Source: Lysobacteraceae bacterium 2PB
GTDB lineage: Bacteria > Pseudomonadota > Gammaproteobacteria > Xanthomonadales > Xanthomonadaceae
Length of the DNA stretch: 64,000 nucleotides
Reading direction: 5' to 3'
Assembly (NCBI GenBank): GCA_005502915.1
Contig: SCMT01000014.1
Location: 1 to 64,000 of the forward strand
The notes under the pieces were generated by a model, which worked only from the letters and a program-made list of their open reading frames with translations, did no database searches and was not told the DNA's origin. Below, one piece after another: positions 16,493-24,509 of the stretch. The first letter of the stretch is position 1. Each line of letters begins with the position of its first letter. Both the position numbers and the translations under genes were made by a program.

Positions 16493-19093
16493 ATGACGAA
16501 TATCGATACGCGCAATCTGGACACTCTCGCCGGCGCGGTGTACTTCACGGTCGGTCGTGGCACCGAGGGCGGCAGCCCAGCCTCTTCCTATCGGCTCTCG
16601 GTGGCTGGCGTCGACAGGAACGAATGGGGGCGACCGAGCGCGGTCGCCGAGAACAGCGGTTACAGCATCGGCACCATCCAGGTCGATCTCGGTCAACGCG
16701 GCACCTGGCCGCTGGGCGCAACGTCGAATCGGGCGCTGCGCGCAGGCGAGACCACCTACGTCGACGGCATCATCGCCCAGGCAGCGGACTATGCGCGCCA
16801 CAACGGGCTGGCATTTCCCGAGGACACCACGCAGCTGCGCGCCGACCTGTTGACCCACGGCGACGGCGGCACCCGTCGCGACGGCTCGCGCCGCGACACG
16901 ATCACCTTCATCGATCCCGCCGTTCGCGACAGCATCAACGCCTGGGCCGGTTCCGATGAAGGCAAGCGCTGGATCCATGCGAACATCGATTACCCGCAGG
17001 TCCGCAACGCGACCCAGACGGCGATGAACATCCTCGATCGTTCCGGGAGCCATATTGCCGAGGACCGTCGATTCGAAACGATCAACATCCTCGCAAAGAC
17101 CGCGAACCAGTACCCGGGCCGTCTAGATCAACTGGAGAACGTACTGCGCAGGGGTGGCGACTACGATGCGTTGCTGGCCGAAGCCAGGTCGATTCCCGGC
17201 GCTTATGCCGGCGACAAGGCGGCCACGGTCGCACAGACCTACGAAGATCACTACGCTGCCGATCCGAACCGTCGCGCGGCGATGGATCGCGCGCATGCGG
17301 CCGTCGCCAGTCGCGACTACGACCCGGCCGGCGAGCGCAACAACGCCGATGTCCAGCAGGCTCTGGGTGCCATTGGCGCAGGTCAGACGAGACGGACAGG
17401 CAATGCGGTGCTCGAGGAAGGCGAAAGCGGCCGAGAAGTGCGCAAGCTCGAATCCAACCTCGCTGGCCTGGGCTACCGCGATGCCCAGGGTCAGGCGCTG
17501 GCCGTGGACGGTCGCTTCACCTCGGAAACACGACAGGCCGTCGAGCAGTATCAGCGCGAGGCGCGGCTGGCGAGCGTGGACGGTCGGGCCGGCCCCCAGA
17601 CCCTGGGGTCGATCGACCAGACCGTGCGCGGGCTGCAGCAGCAGCTGAATACGCTGGAGATCCGCAGCGCGAACGGGCAGCCTCTCGGCGTCGATGGCTA
17701 CTACGGCAATGGCACGCGCGAGGCCGTGAGCGCCTTCCAGCAGAACAACGGGCTGGATGTCACCGGCATCGCCGACGACACCACCCGCCGCGCGATCGAG
17801 GCCGCCGCGCGCGAGCGCGCGCAATCGCAACCTGCGACCGCGCCGGCACAGGCGCCTGACACGCCGCGCGCGGCGGGCCCGCAGTCCTTCGATGACGTGA
17901 TGCGCATCATGCTGCCGCCGCAGAACGGCGTGGCGCCGCACATGACCAGCGACTTCGGCCCGCGCACGATCAACGGTCGCGCGGACGACCACGGCGGGGT
18001 CGACTTCAACTACGTCGGTGGCCAGAACGGCGTGAACCTGCGCCATCCCGTGGTGCATTCGCCGGTCAGCGGCGTGGTCGAATACGGCGATGGCCAGGGC
18101 CGCTACGGCACGGTGAAGATCCGCGACGACCAGGGCAATCTGCACGAGATCCTGCATCTGGACAGTCGCTCGGTGCGCGCGACGGATCCGCCGACGCGCA
18201 TCGAGGCCGGCGATCCGATCGGCACCATGGGCGGTCGCGGCCCGGGCGGTGCGAGCGACTACGCGCAGCATGTGCATTACCAGATGCGCGATCCGAACGG
18301 ACGCATCATCGATCCCGAAGCCTTCTGGAACGACCGCACGCGCACCCGCGGCGAAACCGTATCGGAAGCGAGCACGGTACCTGCTGCCGAACGCAGCGCC
18401 GCACCCTCGCCCGCCACCGCAACGACCACGCCACAGCCCCCCGAAGCGATGGCCGACGGCGTGCTGCGTCGCAACGAACAGGGCACCGACGTAGGGCGCT
18501 ACCAGCGCCTGCTCGCCGATCTCGGCCATGTCGGCGCCGACGGCAAACCGCTGAAGGTCGACGAGAAGTTCGGCGCCAACACCGAATTCGCCACGCGCCA
18601 GTTCCAGCGCGACCACGGCATCGACACGGTCGGCGTGATCGGCCCGAAGACCCGCGCCGCGCTGGACGCCGCCGGTCGCGAAATGGTGACGCACCCCGAC
18701 CACCCGAACAATCCGCTGTACGAACGCATGCTGGAGAAGGTCCACGCCGCAGAGGCCACGCGCGGCATTCCGCACGGCGAGCACAGCCGCAAGGTCGCCG
18801 CCGCGCTCACCGTTGAAGCCATCCGCGAAGGCGTCCAGCCGGACAGGGTGGAACTGAGCAGGGACGGCAGCCTGGTCCGCGCCGTGCAGTTCAGTGCCAT
18901 GGGCGACCGGCCGGAACTCAATCGCGGCACCGACCCGATCGCCACCGGGCAGGCCGCGAACCAGCCGATCCGGGAAAGCAGCGAGCAAGCCGCCCAGGTG
19001 GCCAACAACGTCGCCGCGCAGCAGCGCGACCAGGCCTTCACGCAGCAGCAATACCAGCAGGAGACGGTGACGCAGGCGGCACGGGCGCGCTGA
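16493..19093 (+). CDS. Xanthomonadales T4SS antibacterial effector: peptidoglycan-binding, M23 peptidase, XVIPCD
   Basis: An 866-residue protein without a signal peptide. Residues 1-290 are an unassigned N-terminal domain that looks lysozyme-like (T-E-G-G at 24-27; S-G-Y-S-I-G-T-I-Q-V-D-L). Two PG_binding_1 domains follow (about 306-375 and 378-440). An M23 LytM endopeptidase (about 475-620) shows H500-x3-D504 and H593-x-H595 zinc motifs. A third PG_binding_1 domain is at 656-727. Residues 734-866 are the XVIPCD recruitment domain (H-P-N-N-P-L-Y start, V-E-L-S-R-D-G-S-L core, Gln-rich tail) that docks on VirD4. It should cut cell-wall peptides of rival bacteria. The secretion machine itself is not in this window. 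Confidence 0.88.
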   Translation: MTNIDTRNLDTLAGAVYFTVGRGTEGGSPASSYRLSVAGVDRNEWGRPSAVAENSGYSIGTIQVDLGQRGTWPLGATSNRALRAGETTYVDGIIAQAADYARHNGLAFPEDTTQLRADLLTHGDGGTRRDGSRRDTITFIDPAVRDSINAWAGSDEGKRWIHANIDYPQVRNATQTAMNILDRSGSHIAEDRRFETINILAKTANQYPGRLDQLENVLRRGGDYDALLAEARSIPGAYAGDKAATVAQTYEDHYAADPNRRAAMDRAHAAVASRDYDPAGERNNADVQQALGAIGAGQTRRTGNAVLEEGESGREVRKLESNLAGLGYRDAQGQALAVDGRFTSETRQAVEQYQREARLASVDGRAGPQTLGSIDQTVRGLQQQLNTLEIRSANGQPLGVDGYYGNGTREAVSAFQQNNGLDVTGIADDTTRRAIEAAARERAQSQPATAPAQAPDTPRAAGPQSFDDVMRIMLPPQNGVAPHMTSDFGPRTINGRADDHGGVDFNYVGGQNGVNLRHPVVHSPVSGVVEYGDGQGRYGTVKIRDDQGNLHEILHLDSRSVRATDPPTRIEAGDPIGTMGGRGPGGASDYAQHVHYQMRDPNGRIIDPEAFWNDRTRTRGETVSEASTVPAAERSAAPSPATATTTPQPPEAMADGVLRRNEQGTDVGRYQRLLADLGHVGADGKPLKVDEKFGANTEFATRQFQRDHGIDTVGVIGPKTRAALDAAGREMVTHPDHPNNPLYERMLEKVHAAEATRGIPHGEHSRKVAAALTVEAIREGVQPDRVELSRDGSLVRAVQFSAMGDRPELNRGTDPIATGQAANQPIRESSEQAAQVANNVAAQQRDQAFTQQQYQQETVTQAARAR

Positions 19094-19168
19094 CGCGCCC
19101 CTCCGCAGTGCGTCATGCATTCCCGGCCCGACCCGCATAGGCTGCCCACTCGTCCGACGACCTCCGAC

Positions 19169-19912
19169 ATGCACACCATCGACCTCAACTGCGATCTCGG
19201 CGAGGGCTGCGGCAACGATGCCGACATCGTGCCGCTGATTTCCACCGCGAACATCTCCTGCGGCGCGCACGCGGGCGACGATGACACCATCGCCGAAACC
19301 CTGCGCCTGTGCGCCGCGCACGGCGTGGTCGTGGGCGCGCATCCTGGCTATGCAGAGCGCGAGCACTTCGGCCGCCGCGAAACCGGGCAGTCGCCGCAGG
19401 AGATCGCGGCGCTGGTGCAGGCGCAGGTCGAGCATTTCCTCGATCTCGCCCGCGCACAGGGCATGCCGGTGCGCCACGTCAAGCTGCATGGCGCGCTCTA
19501 CAACCGCGCGGCGCGCGATGTCGAGGTCGCGGCTGCAGTGGCGCGGACTGTGCAGCGGATCGATCCATCGCTGCGTCTGGTCGGCCTGTCCGGCTCGGAG
19601 ATGCTGAACATCGCGCGCACGCTGGGCATGGCGGTCGCGCACGAAGTGTTTCCCGATCGCGGCTACGACACCGAAGGCCGGCTCCTGCCCCGCGATCGTC
19701 CGGGCGCGGTGATCGAATCGCCCCAGGAGGTCGCGCAGCATGCATTCATGCTCGCCTCGCTGGGCCTGGCCAGGGACGAACGCGGACGCCCGCTGATGCT
19801 GCGCGCGGACACGCTGTGCATGCATGGCGATCGCCCCGATGCGCTGGCGGTCGCACACGCGGTGCGCGACCGCCTCGCCCGTTTCGACATCCGCGTCGCC
19901 GCACTGGACTGA
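19169..19912 (+). CDS. pxpA: 5-oxoprolinase subunit PxpA (LamB/YcsF family)
   Basis: A 247-residue TIM-barrel-like subunit of 5-oxoprolinase. The N-terminus I-D-L-N-C-D-L-G-E-G, then N-I-S-C-G-A-H-A-G, V-G-A-H-P-G-Y and K-L-H-G-A-L-Y-N, are diagnostic. The ATG at 19169 is chosen because the conserved M-x-x-I-D-L-N-C-D begins there; an earlier in-frame ATG at 19115 lies in non-conserved leader. It follows the effector gene by 75 bases and precedes the two membrane proteins by 4. Confidence 0.95.
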   Translation: MHTIDLNCDLGEGCGNDADIVPLISTANISCGAHAGDDDTIAETLRLCAAHGVVVGAHPGYAEREHFGRRETGQSPQEIAALVQAQVEHFLDLARAQGMPVRHVKLHGALYNRAARDVEVAAAVARTVQRIDPSLRLVGLSGSEMLNIARTLGMAVAHEVFPDRGYDTEGRLLPRDRPGAVIESPQEVAQHAFMLASLGLARDERGRPLMLRADTLCMHGDRPDALAVAHAVRDRLARFDIRVAALD

Positions 19913-19916
19913 TCGC

Positions 19917-20657
19917 ATGACCGAACCGCTCGTCAACGCGTCGCTCGTCAACTACTGGCCGCTGATCGGGGTCGCCGCCGTCGTGCTGGGCTTCGCACTG
20001 CGCCTGAATCCCGCGCTGGTGGTGGTCGCGGCCGGTTTCATCACCGGGTTGGCCGCGAAGCTGTCGCCGCTGGAGGTGCTGGACATCCTCGGCAAGGCCT
20101 TCACCGAGAAACGCTTCCTGCTGCTGTTCCTGGCGACGCTGCCGGTGATCGGCCTGCTGGAGCGCCACGGGCTGAAGGAGCACACGCAGGCGTGGATCGC
20201 GCGCCTGCGCGGCGCGACGATGACCCGCCTGCTCATCATCTATCTCTTCGTGCGACAGCTGCTGTCGGCGCTCGGACTGACCAGCGTCGGCGGCCACCCG
20301 CAGACCGTGCGCCCGCTGGTCGCGCCGATGTCCGAGGCCACCGCCGAAACCAGGCACGGCACGCTGACCGACGACGAACGCGAGCGCGTGCGCGCGATGG
20401 CCGCCGGCACCGACAACATCGGCCTGTTCTTCGGCGAGGACATCTTCATCGCCTTCGGCGCGGTGCTGCTGATCCAGGCCTTCTTCGCCGACAACGGCAT
20501 CGAACTGGAGCCGCTGAAGATCGCGCTGTGGGGCATCCCGACCGCGATCTGCGCCTTCGTCATCCACAGCTGGCGCATCCACCGGCTCGAACGCGGCATC
20601 GCGCTGCGCGCTGCGCGCGATGCGGCGGAACGCGCGTCGACCGGAGACGCGGCATGA
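19917..20657 (+). CDS. DUF969 membrane protein (candidate pyroglutamate transporter component)
   Basis: A 246-residue membrane protein with about six hydrophobic segments. It opens with P-L-I-G-V-A-A-V-V-L-G-F and has a conserved core: a Q-L-L-S-A-L-G-L-T-S-V-G-G-H-P-Q-T-V-R-P loop and a G-T-D-N-I-G-L-F-F-G-E-D-I-F segment. DUF969 and DUF979 proteins usually occur as a pair beside pxp genes, so the two are thought to form a permease for 5-oxoproline or a related metabolite. Transport is inferred from context. Confidence 0.88.
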   Translation: MTEPLVNASLVNYWPLIGVAAVVLGFALRLNPALVVVAAGFITGLAAKLSPLEVLDILGKAFTEKRFLLLFLATLPVIGLLERHGLKEHTQAWIARLRGATMTRLLIIYLFVRQLLSALGLTSVGGHPQTVRPLVAPMSEATAETRHGTLTDDERERVRAMAAGTDNIGLFFGEDIFIAFGAVLLIQAFFADNGIELEPLKIALWGIPTAICAFVIHSWRIHRLERGIALRAARDAAERASTGDAA

Positions 20658-21610
20658 TCACGCTGACGCCCCTCTACTGGCTGCTCGGCCTGTACTTCGG
20701 TGCGCTGGCTTGGCGCGGCCTGCGCGACACCGGCAACCCGCGTCGCCACACCACCGCGCTGTTCTGGGCCGTGATCGCGCTGCTGCTGTTCGTCGCCGAA
20801 CACATGCCCGTGCGCGTCGTCGGCGGCTGCGTGGTGCTGCTGGTGCTGATCGCCGGCTTCGGCGGCCTGCGCAGCGGTCGCTACGCGGAAAGCACGTCCG
20901 AGACGAAACGCAGCGATGCTGCACGCTTCGGCCATCGCCTCTTCCTCCCCGCCCTTCTGATCCCGGCGATCACCGTGATCGGCACCCTGTCGGCCAAGCA
21001 CCTGCAGATCGACGGCACGCCGCTGTTCGACAGCGCCAACACCGCCACGCTGACCTCGCTGGCGGTCGCCTGCGTCATCGCCCTCATCGTCGCCTGCACG
21101 ATGACCCGGCAATCGCCGGGCAGCGCCGTCGAACAATCACGCCGCCTCGTCGATGCCATCGGCTGGGCCGCGCTGCTGCCGCTGCTGCTGGCCACGCTGG
21201 GCAGCGTGTTCCAGGCGTCCGGCGTCGACGCGGCGGTCTCCGGCGTGGTGCGCGCGATCGTGCCCACCGACAACACCTTCCTGATCGTGGTCGCCTACGG
21301 CCTGGGCATGGCGCTGTTCACGATCATCATGGGCAATGCGTTCGCGGCCTTCCCGGTGATGACCGGCGGCATCGCCCTGCCCTTGCTGGTGCAACTGCAC
21401 GGCGCCGATGCGGCATCGCTGGCGGCGATCGGCATGCTCTCGGGCTACTGCGGCACGCTGATGACGCCGATGGCCGCCAACTTCAATCTCGTGCCGGCCG
21501 CACTGCTCGAACTGAAGGACCCGTACGGCGTGATCCGCGCGCAGTGGCGCACCGGTGCGCTGCTGCTGGTGTGCAACATCCTGCTGATGTACTTCATCGC
21601 CGTCCGGTGA
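20654..21610 (+). CDS. DUF979 membrane protein, partner of DUF969
   Basis: A 318-residue membrane protein with about nine hydrophobic segments. Family landmarks are a P-A-L-L-I-P-A-I-T-V-I-G-T-L region and, near the C-terminus, G-N-A-F-A-A-F-P-V-M-T-G-G-I and Y-C-G-T-L-M-T-P-M-A-A-N-F-N. The ATG overlaps the stop of the DUF969 gene by 4 bases, so the two are co-translated. Likely half of a two-part inner-membrane permease. Confidence 0.9.
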   Translation: MITLTPLYWLLGLYFGALAWRGLRDTGNPRRHTTALFWAVIALLLFVAEHMPVRVVGGCVVLLVLIAGFGGLRSGRYAESTSETKRSDAARFGHRLFLPALLIPAITVIGTLSAKHLQIDGTPLFDSANTATLTSLAVACVIALIVACTMTRQSPGSAVEQSRRLVDAIGWAALLPLLLATLGSVFQASGVDAAVSGVVRAIVPTDNTFLIVVAYGLGMALFTIIMGNAFAAFPVMTGGIALPLLVQLHGADAASLAAIGMLSGYCGTLMTPMAANFNLVPAALLELKDPYGVIRAQWRTGALLLVCNILLMYFIAVR

Positions 21611-21614
21611 CGCC

Positions 21615-22271
21615 ATGGCGAAACGCGACTCCCGCACCGTCCTGCTCACCGGTTTCGACCCGTTCGGCGGCGACACGATCAACCCGAGCTGGGAAGCCGT
21701 CTCGCGCCTGGACGGCGAGACCATCGCCGGTCGATGCGTGGCTGCGGAACAGTTGCCGACGACCTTCGCCGGGGCACCCAGGGCACTGCGCGCCGCATTG
21801 CGCAGGCATGCGCCGGAACTCGTGCTCTGCATCGGTCAGGCCGGCGGTCGCGCGGCGCTGTCGCTGGAGCGCGTGGCGATCAACGTCAACGATGCGCGCA
21901 TTCTGGACAACGCCGGCGCGCAGCCCGTCGACACACCGGTCGTGGCGCGCGGGCCGGCCGCCTACTTCACGACCCTGCCGATCAAGGCCATGCATGCGGA
22001 CCTGCGCGCGGCCGGCATTCCCGCCGAGATCTCGCAGACTGCCGGCACCTTCGTCTGCAACCAGGTGTTCTACGTGCTGATGCACGCGCTTGCGGGCACC
22101 CGGGTGCGGGGCGGCTTCCTGCACATCCCGTATCTGCCGCAGCAGGTCGCGACCATGCCGGGGGCGCCCTCGCTCGATCTGGACACGGTCGTCGCCGGCC
22201 TGCGGATCAGCATCGACACCGCGCTGCGCACGCGCAGGGACCTGCGGATCGGCGCCGGTGCGACGCATTGA
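21615..22271 (+). CDS. pcp: Pyroglutamyl-peptidase I
   Basis: A 218-residue cytoplasmic cysteine peptidase (family C15) that removes N-terminal pyroglutamate from peptides. The triad is E85 (S-L-E-R-V-A-I-N), C148 (T-F-V-C-N-Q-V-F-Y) and H170 (G-F-L-H-I-P-Y). The N-terminal L-T-G-F-D-P-F-G-G is typical and the length normal. It starts 4 bases after the DUF979 gene. Its product, free pyroglutamate, is the substrate of PxpABC, so the cluster reads as a full salvage route. Confidence 0.95.
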   Translation: MAKRDSRTVLLTGFDPFGGDTINPSWEAVSRLDGETIAGRCVAAEQLPTTFAGAPRALRAALRRHAPELVLCIGQAGGRAALSLERVAINVNDARILDNAGAQPVDTPVVARGPAAYFTTLPIKAMHADLRAAGIPAEISQTAGTFVCNQVFYVLMHALAGTRVRGGFLHIPYLPQQVATMPGAPSLDLDTVVAGLRISIDTALRTRRDLRIGAGATH

Positions 22272-22491
22272 CTCGCCCCCCGCCTGAATCCCGGCGTTCG
22301 ATCGGCGTCACTCCCCTGCACGCAGTCGGTGGCCGTGAAGACGCGACGCGGTACGCCGTCGATCCGCATTCCGGAAGCCACGACGACGACCGCGCGAACA
22401 GCCTCGCGGCCTGCACGATCTCCCATGGGCGCGAACGCCACCGCGAAGGGCGCGCATGGCGCCTTGCAGATGCCGCAGGCGGCCGAGTCCC

Positions 22492-23757
22492 CTACTGCTG
22501 TCGCAGCGCCTCGATCGGGTCGAGCTTCGCGGCCTTGCTCGCGGGGTAGTAGCCGAAGAACAGGCCGGTGGCGATCGAGAAGCCGGCGGCGAGGCCGATG
22601 ACCTGGCTGTTCAGCGCGACCGGCAGTGCGCCGATCTTGCTCACCGCCAGCGCGCCGACCACGCCGATCGCGATGCCGATGATGCCGCCGATCAGCGAGA
22701 TCAGCATGGCTTCGGCGAGGAACTGCCGGCGGATGTCGCGCGGGCCCGCGCCCACGGCCATGCGCAGGCCGATCTCTCGGATGCGTTCGGTCACCGACAC
22801 CAGCATGATGTTCATGATGCCGATGCCGCCGACGATCAGCGAAATGCCGGCGACCGCGCCCAGCAGCCACGACATCAGCTTGGTCGTCTGCGTGCGCGTG
22901 GCGACGATCTCGGCGAGGTTGCGCACGTTGAAGTCGTCCTCGGCGCCGGGCTGGATCTTGTGCCGCTGGCGCAGCAGGGCTTCGATCTCCGCCTGCGTGG
23001 TCGACAGCGCATCCGGATCGGCGACGCCGACGGAAATCTGCTGCACGGATCCGGCAGAGAGGAAGCTGTTGGTATTCATGCGGCGGCGCGCGGTCTCCAG
23101 GGGGATCACCACCAGATCGTCCTGGTCCTGGCCGAAACCGCCCTGCCCCTTCGACTTCAGCGTGCCGACCACGGTGAACGGCACGCGGCCGATGCGGATG
23201 GTCTGGCCGACCGCCTCTTCCTCGCCGAACAGCTCGCGGCGCACGGTCTCGCCGATGATCACGGACTTGCCGCCACCGTAGTCGCCGGACTCGAAGCCCG
23301 GGCCGCTGGCGATCTCCCAGCCATTGATCGCGAACCAGTCCGGCTCGACACCCTGCCAGTTGGTCGACCAGTTGTTCTCGGCATAGATCACCTGCGAGCC
23401 GCCACGCAGCAGCGAACTGACGTACTGCACGCCGGGCACTTCGCGACGGATGGCGTCGGCGTCTTCTTCGGTGAGCGTGAAGAAGTTGCCGCTGCCGGTA
23501 CGCACGCCGCCGAAGCCTCGGCCGGCGCCGGGGTTGATGTCGAGGCGCTGCGAGCCGAGGCCGGAGACGATCTTCTCGATCTCGGCCTGCGTGCCCTGGC
23601 CGACCGACACCATCACGATCACGGCGGCGATGCCGATGATCACGCCCAGCGAAGTCAGCGCGCTGCGCAACCAGTTGCCGCGCAGCGCGTGCACGGCGGT
23701 GCGCAGCACTTCGAGCAGGGTCATGCCGCCTGCCTGCGGCGCGTGCGCGGGGCTCAT
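22492..23757 (-). CDS. MacB-type ABC transporter permease
   Basis: A 421-residue FtsX/MacB-family permease. One membrane span near the N-terminus (about 38-58, L-G-V-I-I-G-I-A-A-V-I-V-M-V) precedes a large periplasmic domain. Three spans at the C-terminus include G-G-I-G-I-M-N-I-M-L-V-S-V-T-E-R. This is the half of MacB without the nucleotide-binding domain, which here is a separate upstream gene. The first ATG (23757) overlaps the ATPase stop by 4 bases; M-T-L-L-E at 23724 is an alternative. No TolC homologue lies nearby. Confidence 0.9.
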   Translation of the reverse strand: MSPAHAPQAGGMTLLEVLRTAVHALRGNWLRSALTSLGVIIGIAAVIVMVSVGQGTQAEIEKIVSGLGSQRLDINPGAGRGFGGVRTGSGNFFTLTEEDADAIRREVPGVQYVSSLLRGGSQVIYAENNWSTNWQGVEPDWFAINGWEIASGPGFESGDYGGGKSVIIGETVRRELFGEEEAVGQTIRIGRVPFTVVGTLKSKGQGGFGQDQDDLVVIPLETARRRMNTNSFLSAGSVQQISVGVADPDALSTTQAEIEALLRQRHKIQPGAEDDFNVRNLAEIVATRTQTTKLMSWLLGAVAGISLIVGGIGIMNIMLVSVTERIREIGLRMAVGAGPRDIRRQFLAEAMLISLIGGIIGIAIGVVGALAVSKIGALPVALNSQVIGLAAGFSIATGLFFGYYPASKAAKLDPIEALRQQ

Positions 23758-24509
23758 GCCTTCGCCTCCGCGTGCGCCGGACCGACCTGCGGATCGCTGT
23801 CGTGCAGCTCGCCGTCGCGCATCACGCAGGTGCGGTTCGCGTGCGCGGCGACTTCGGCGTCGTGGGTGATGAGGATGATCGTGTGGCCTTCGCTGCGCAG
23901 GCGCTCGAACAGGGCGAGGATCTCCTGCCCGGTGCGCGAATCGAGCGCGCCGGTGGGCTCGTCGGCCATGATGATCGGCGGCTGGTGGATCAGCGCGCGC
24001 GCGATCGCCACGCGCTGCTGCTGGCCACCGGACAACTCGCTGGGCTTGTGGTGCATGCGCTCGCCCAGGCCGACCGCCGCCAGCGCCTCGGAGGCGCGGC
24101 GGCGACGCTCGGCGACCGGGACGCGCGCATAGCCCAGCGGCATCGCCACGTTGTCCAGCGCGCTCATCCGCGCCAGCAGGTTGAAGCCCTGGAACACGAA
24201 ACCGATCTTGTCGCGGCGCAGGACCGCGCGCTCCTCGGCGTCCAGCGTGGCCACGTCGACGCCATCGCAGAGGTAGGTGCCGGCGCTGGGCGTGTCGAGG
24301 CAGCCGATCAGGTTCATCAGTGTGGACTTGCCCGAGCCCGACGGCCCCATGATCGCGACGAACTCGCCGTGCTCGATGCGCAGGTCCACGCCCTTGAGGG
24401 CGGCGACCTCGGCCTCGGTGCCCTGCGAATAGATCTTGCTGAGGGCACGCGTTTCGATCACCGGATGCGCGGCCGGGCGCATGGCCGGATTGGCGACGAC
24501 TGCACTCAC
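23754..24509 (-). CDS. MacB-type ABC transporter ATP-binding protein
   Basis: A 251-residue ATPase of the LolD/MacB class. Walker A G-P-S-G-S-G-K-S-T, signature L-S-G-G-Q-Q-Q-R and Walker B I-I-M-A-D-E-P-T-G-A-L-D are all intact, with the switch His in L-I-T-H-D. The GTG at 24507-24509 is preferred because it overlaps the adaptor's stop (GTGA); an in-frame ATG at 24482 (M-R-P-A-A-H) is possible. Middle gene of an adaptor-ATPase-permease operon; substrates of this class include peptides, macrolides and lipoproteins. Confidence 0.92.
   Translation of the reverse strand: MSAVVANPAMRPAAHPVIETRALSKIYSQGTEAEVAALKGVDLRIEHGEFVAIMGPSGSGKSTLMNLIGCLDTPSAGTYLCDGVDVATLDAEERAVLRRDKIGFVFQGFNLLARMSALDNVAMPLGYARVPVAERRRRASEALAAVGLGERMHHKPSELSGGQQQRVAIARALIHQPPIIMADEPTGALDSRTGQEILALFERLRSEGHTIILITHDAEVAAHANRTCVMRDGELHDSDPQVGPAHAEAKA

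Noticed and set aside
17123-19951. Open frame of over 900 codons opposite the effector and pxpA
   Set aside because: It crosses two real genes, is low in complexity and rich in Arg/Ala/His, and shows no motif. It is an artefact of high GC.
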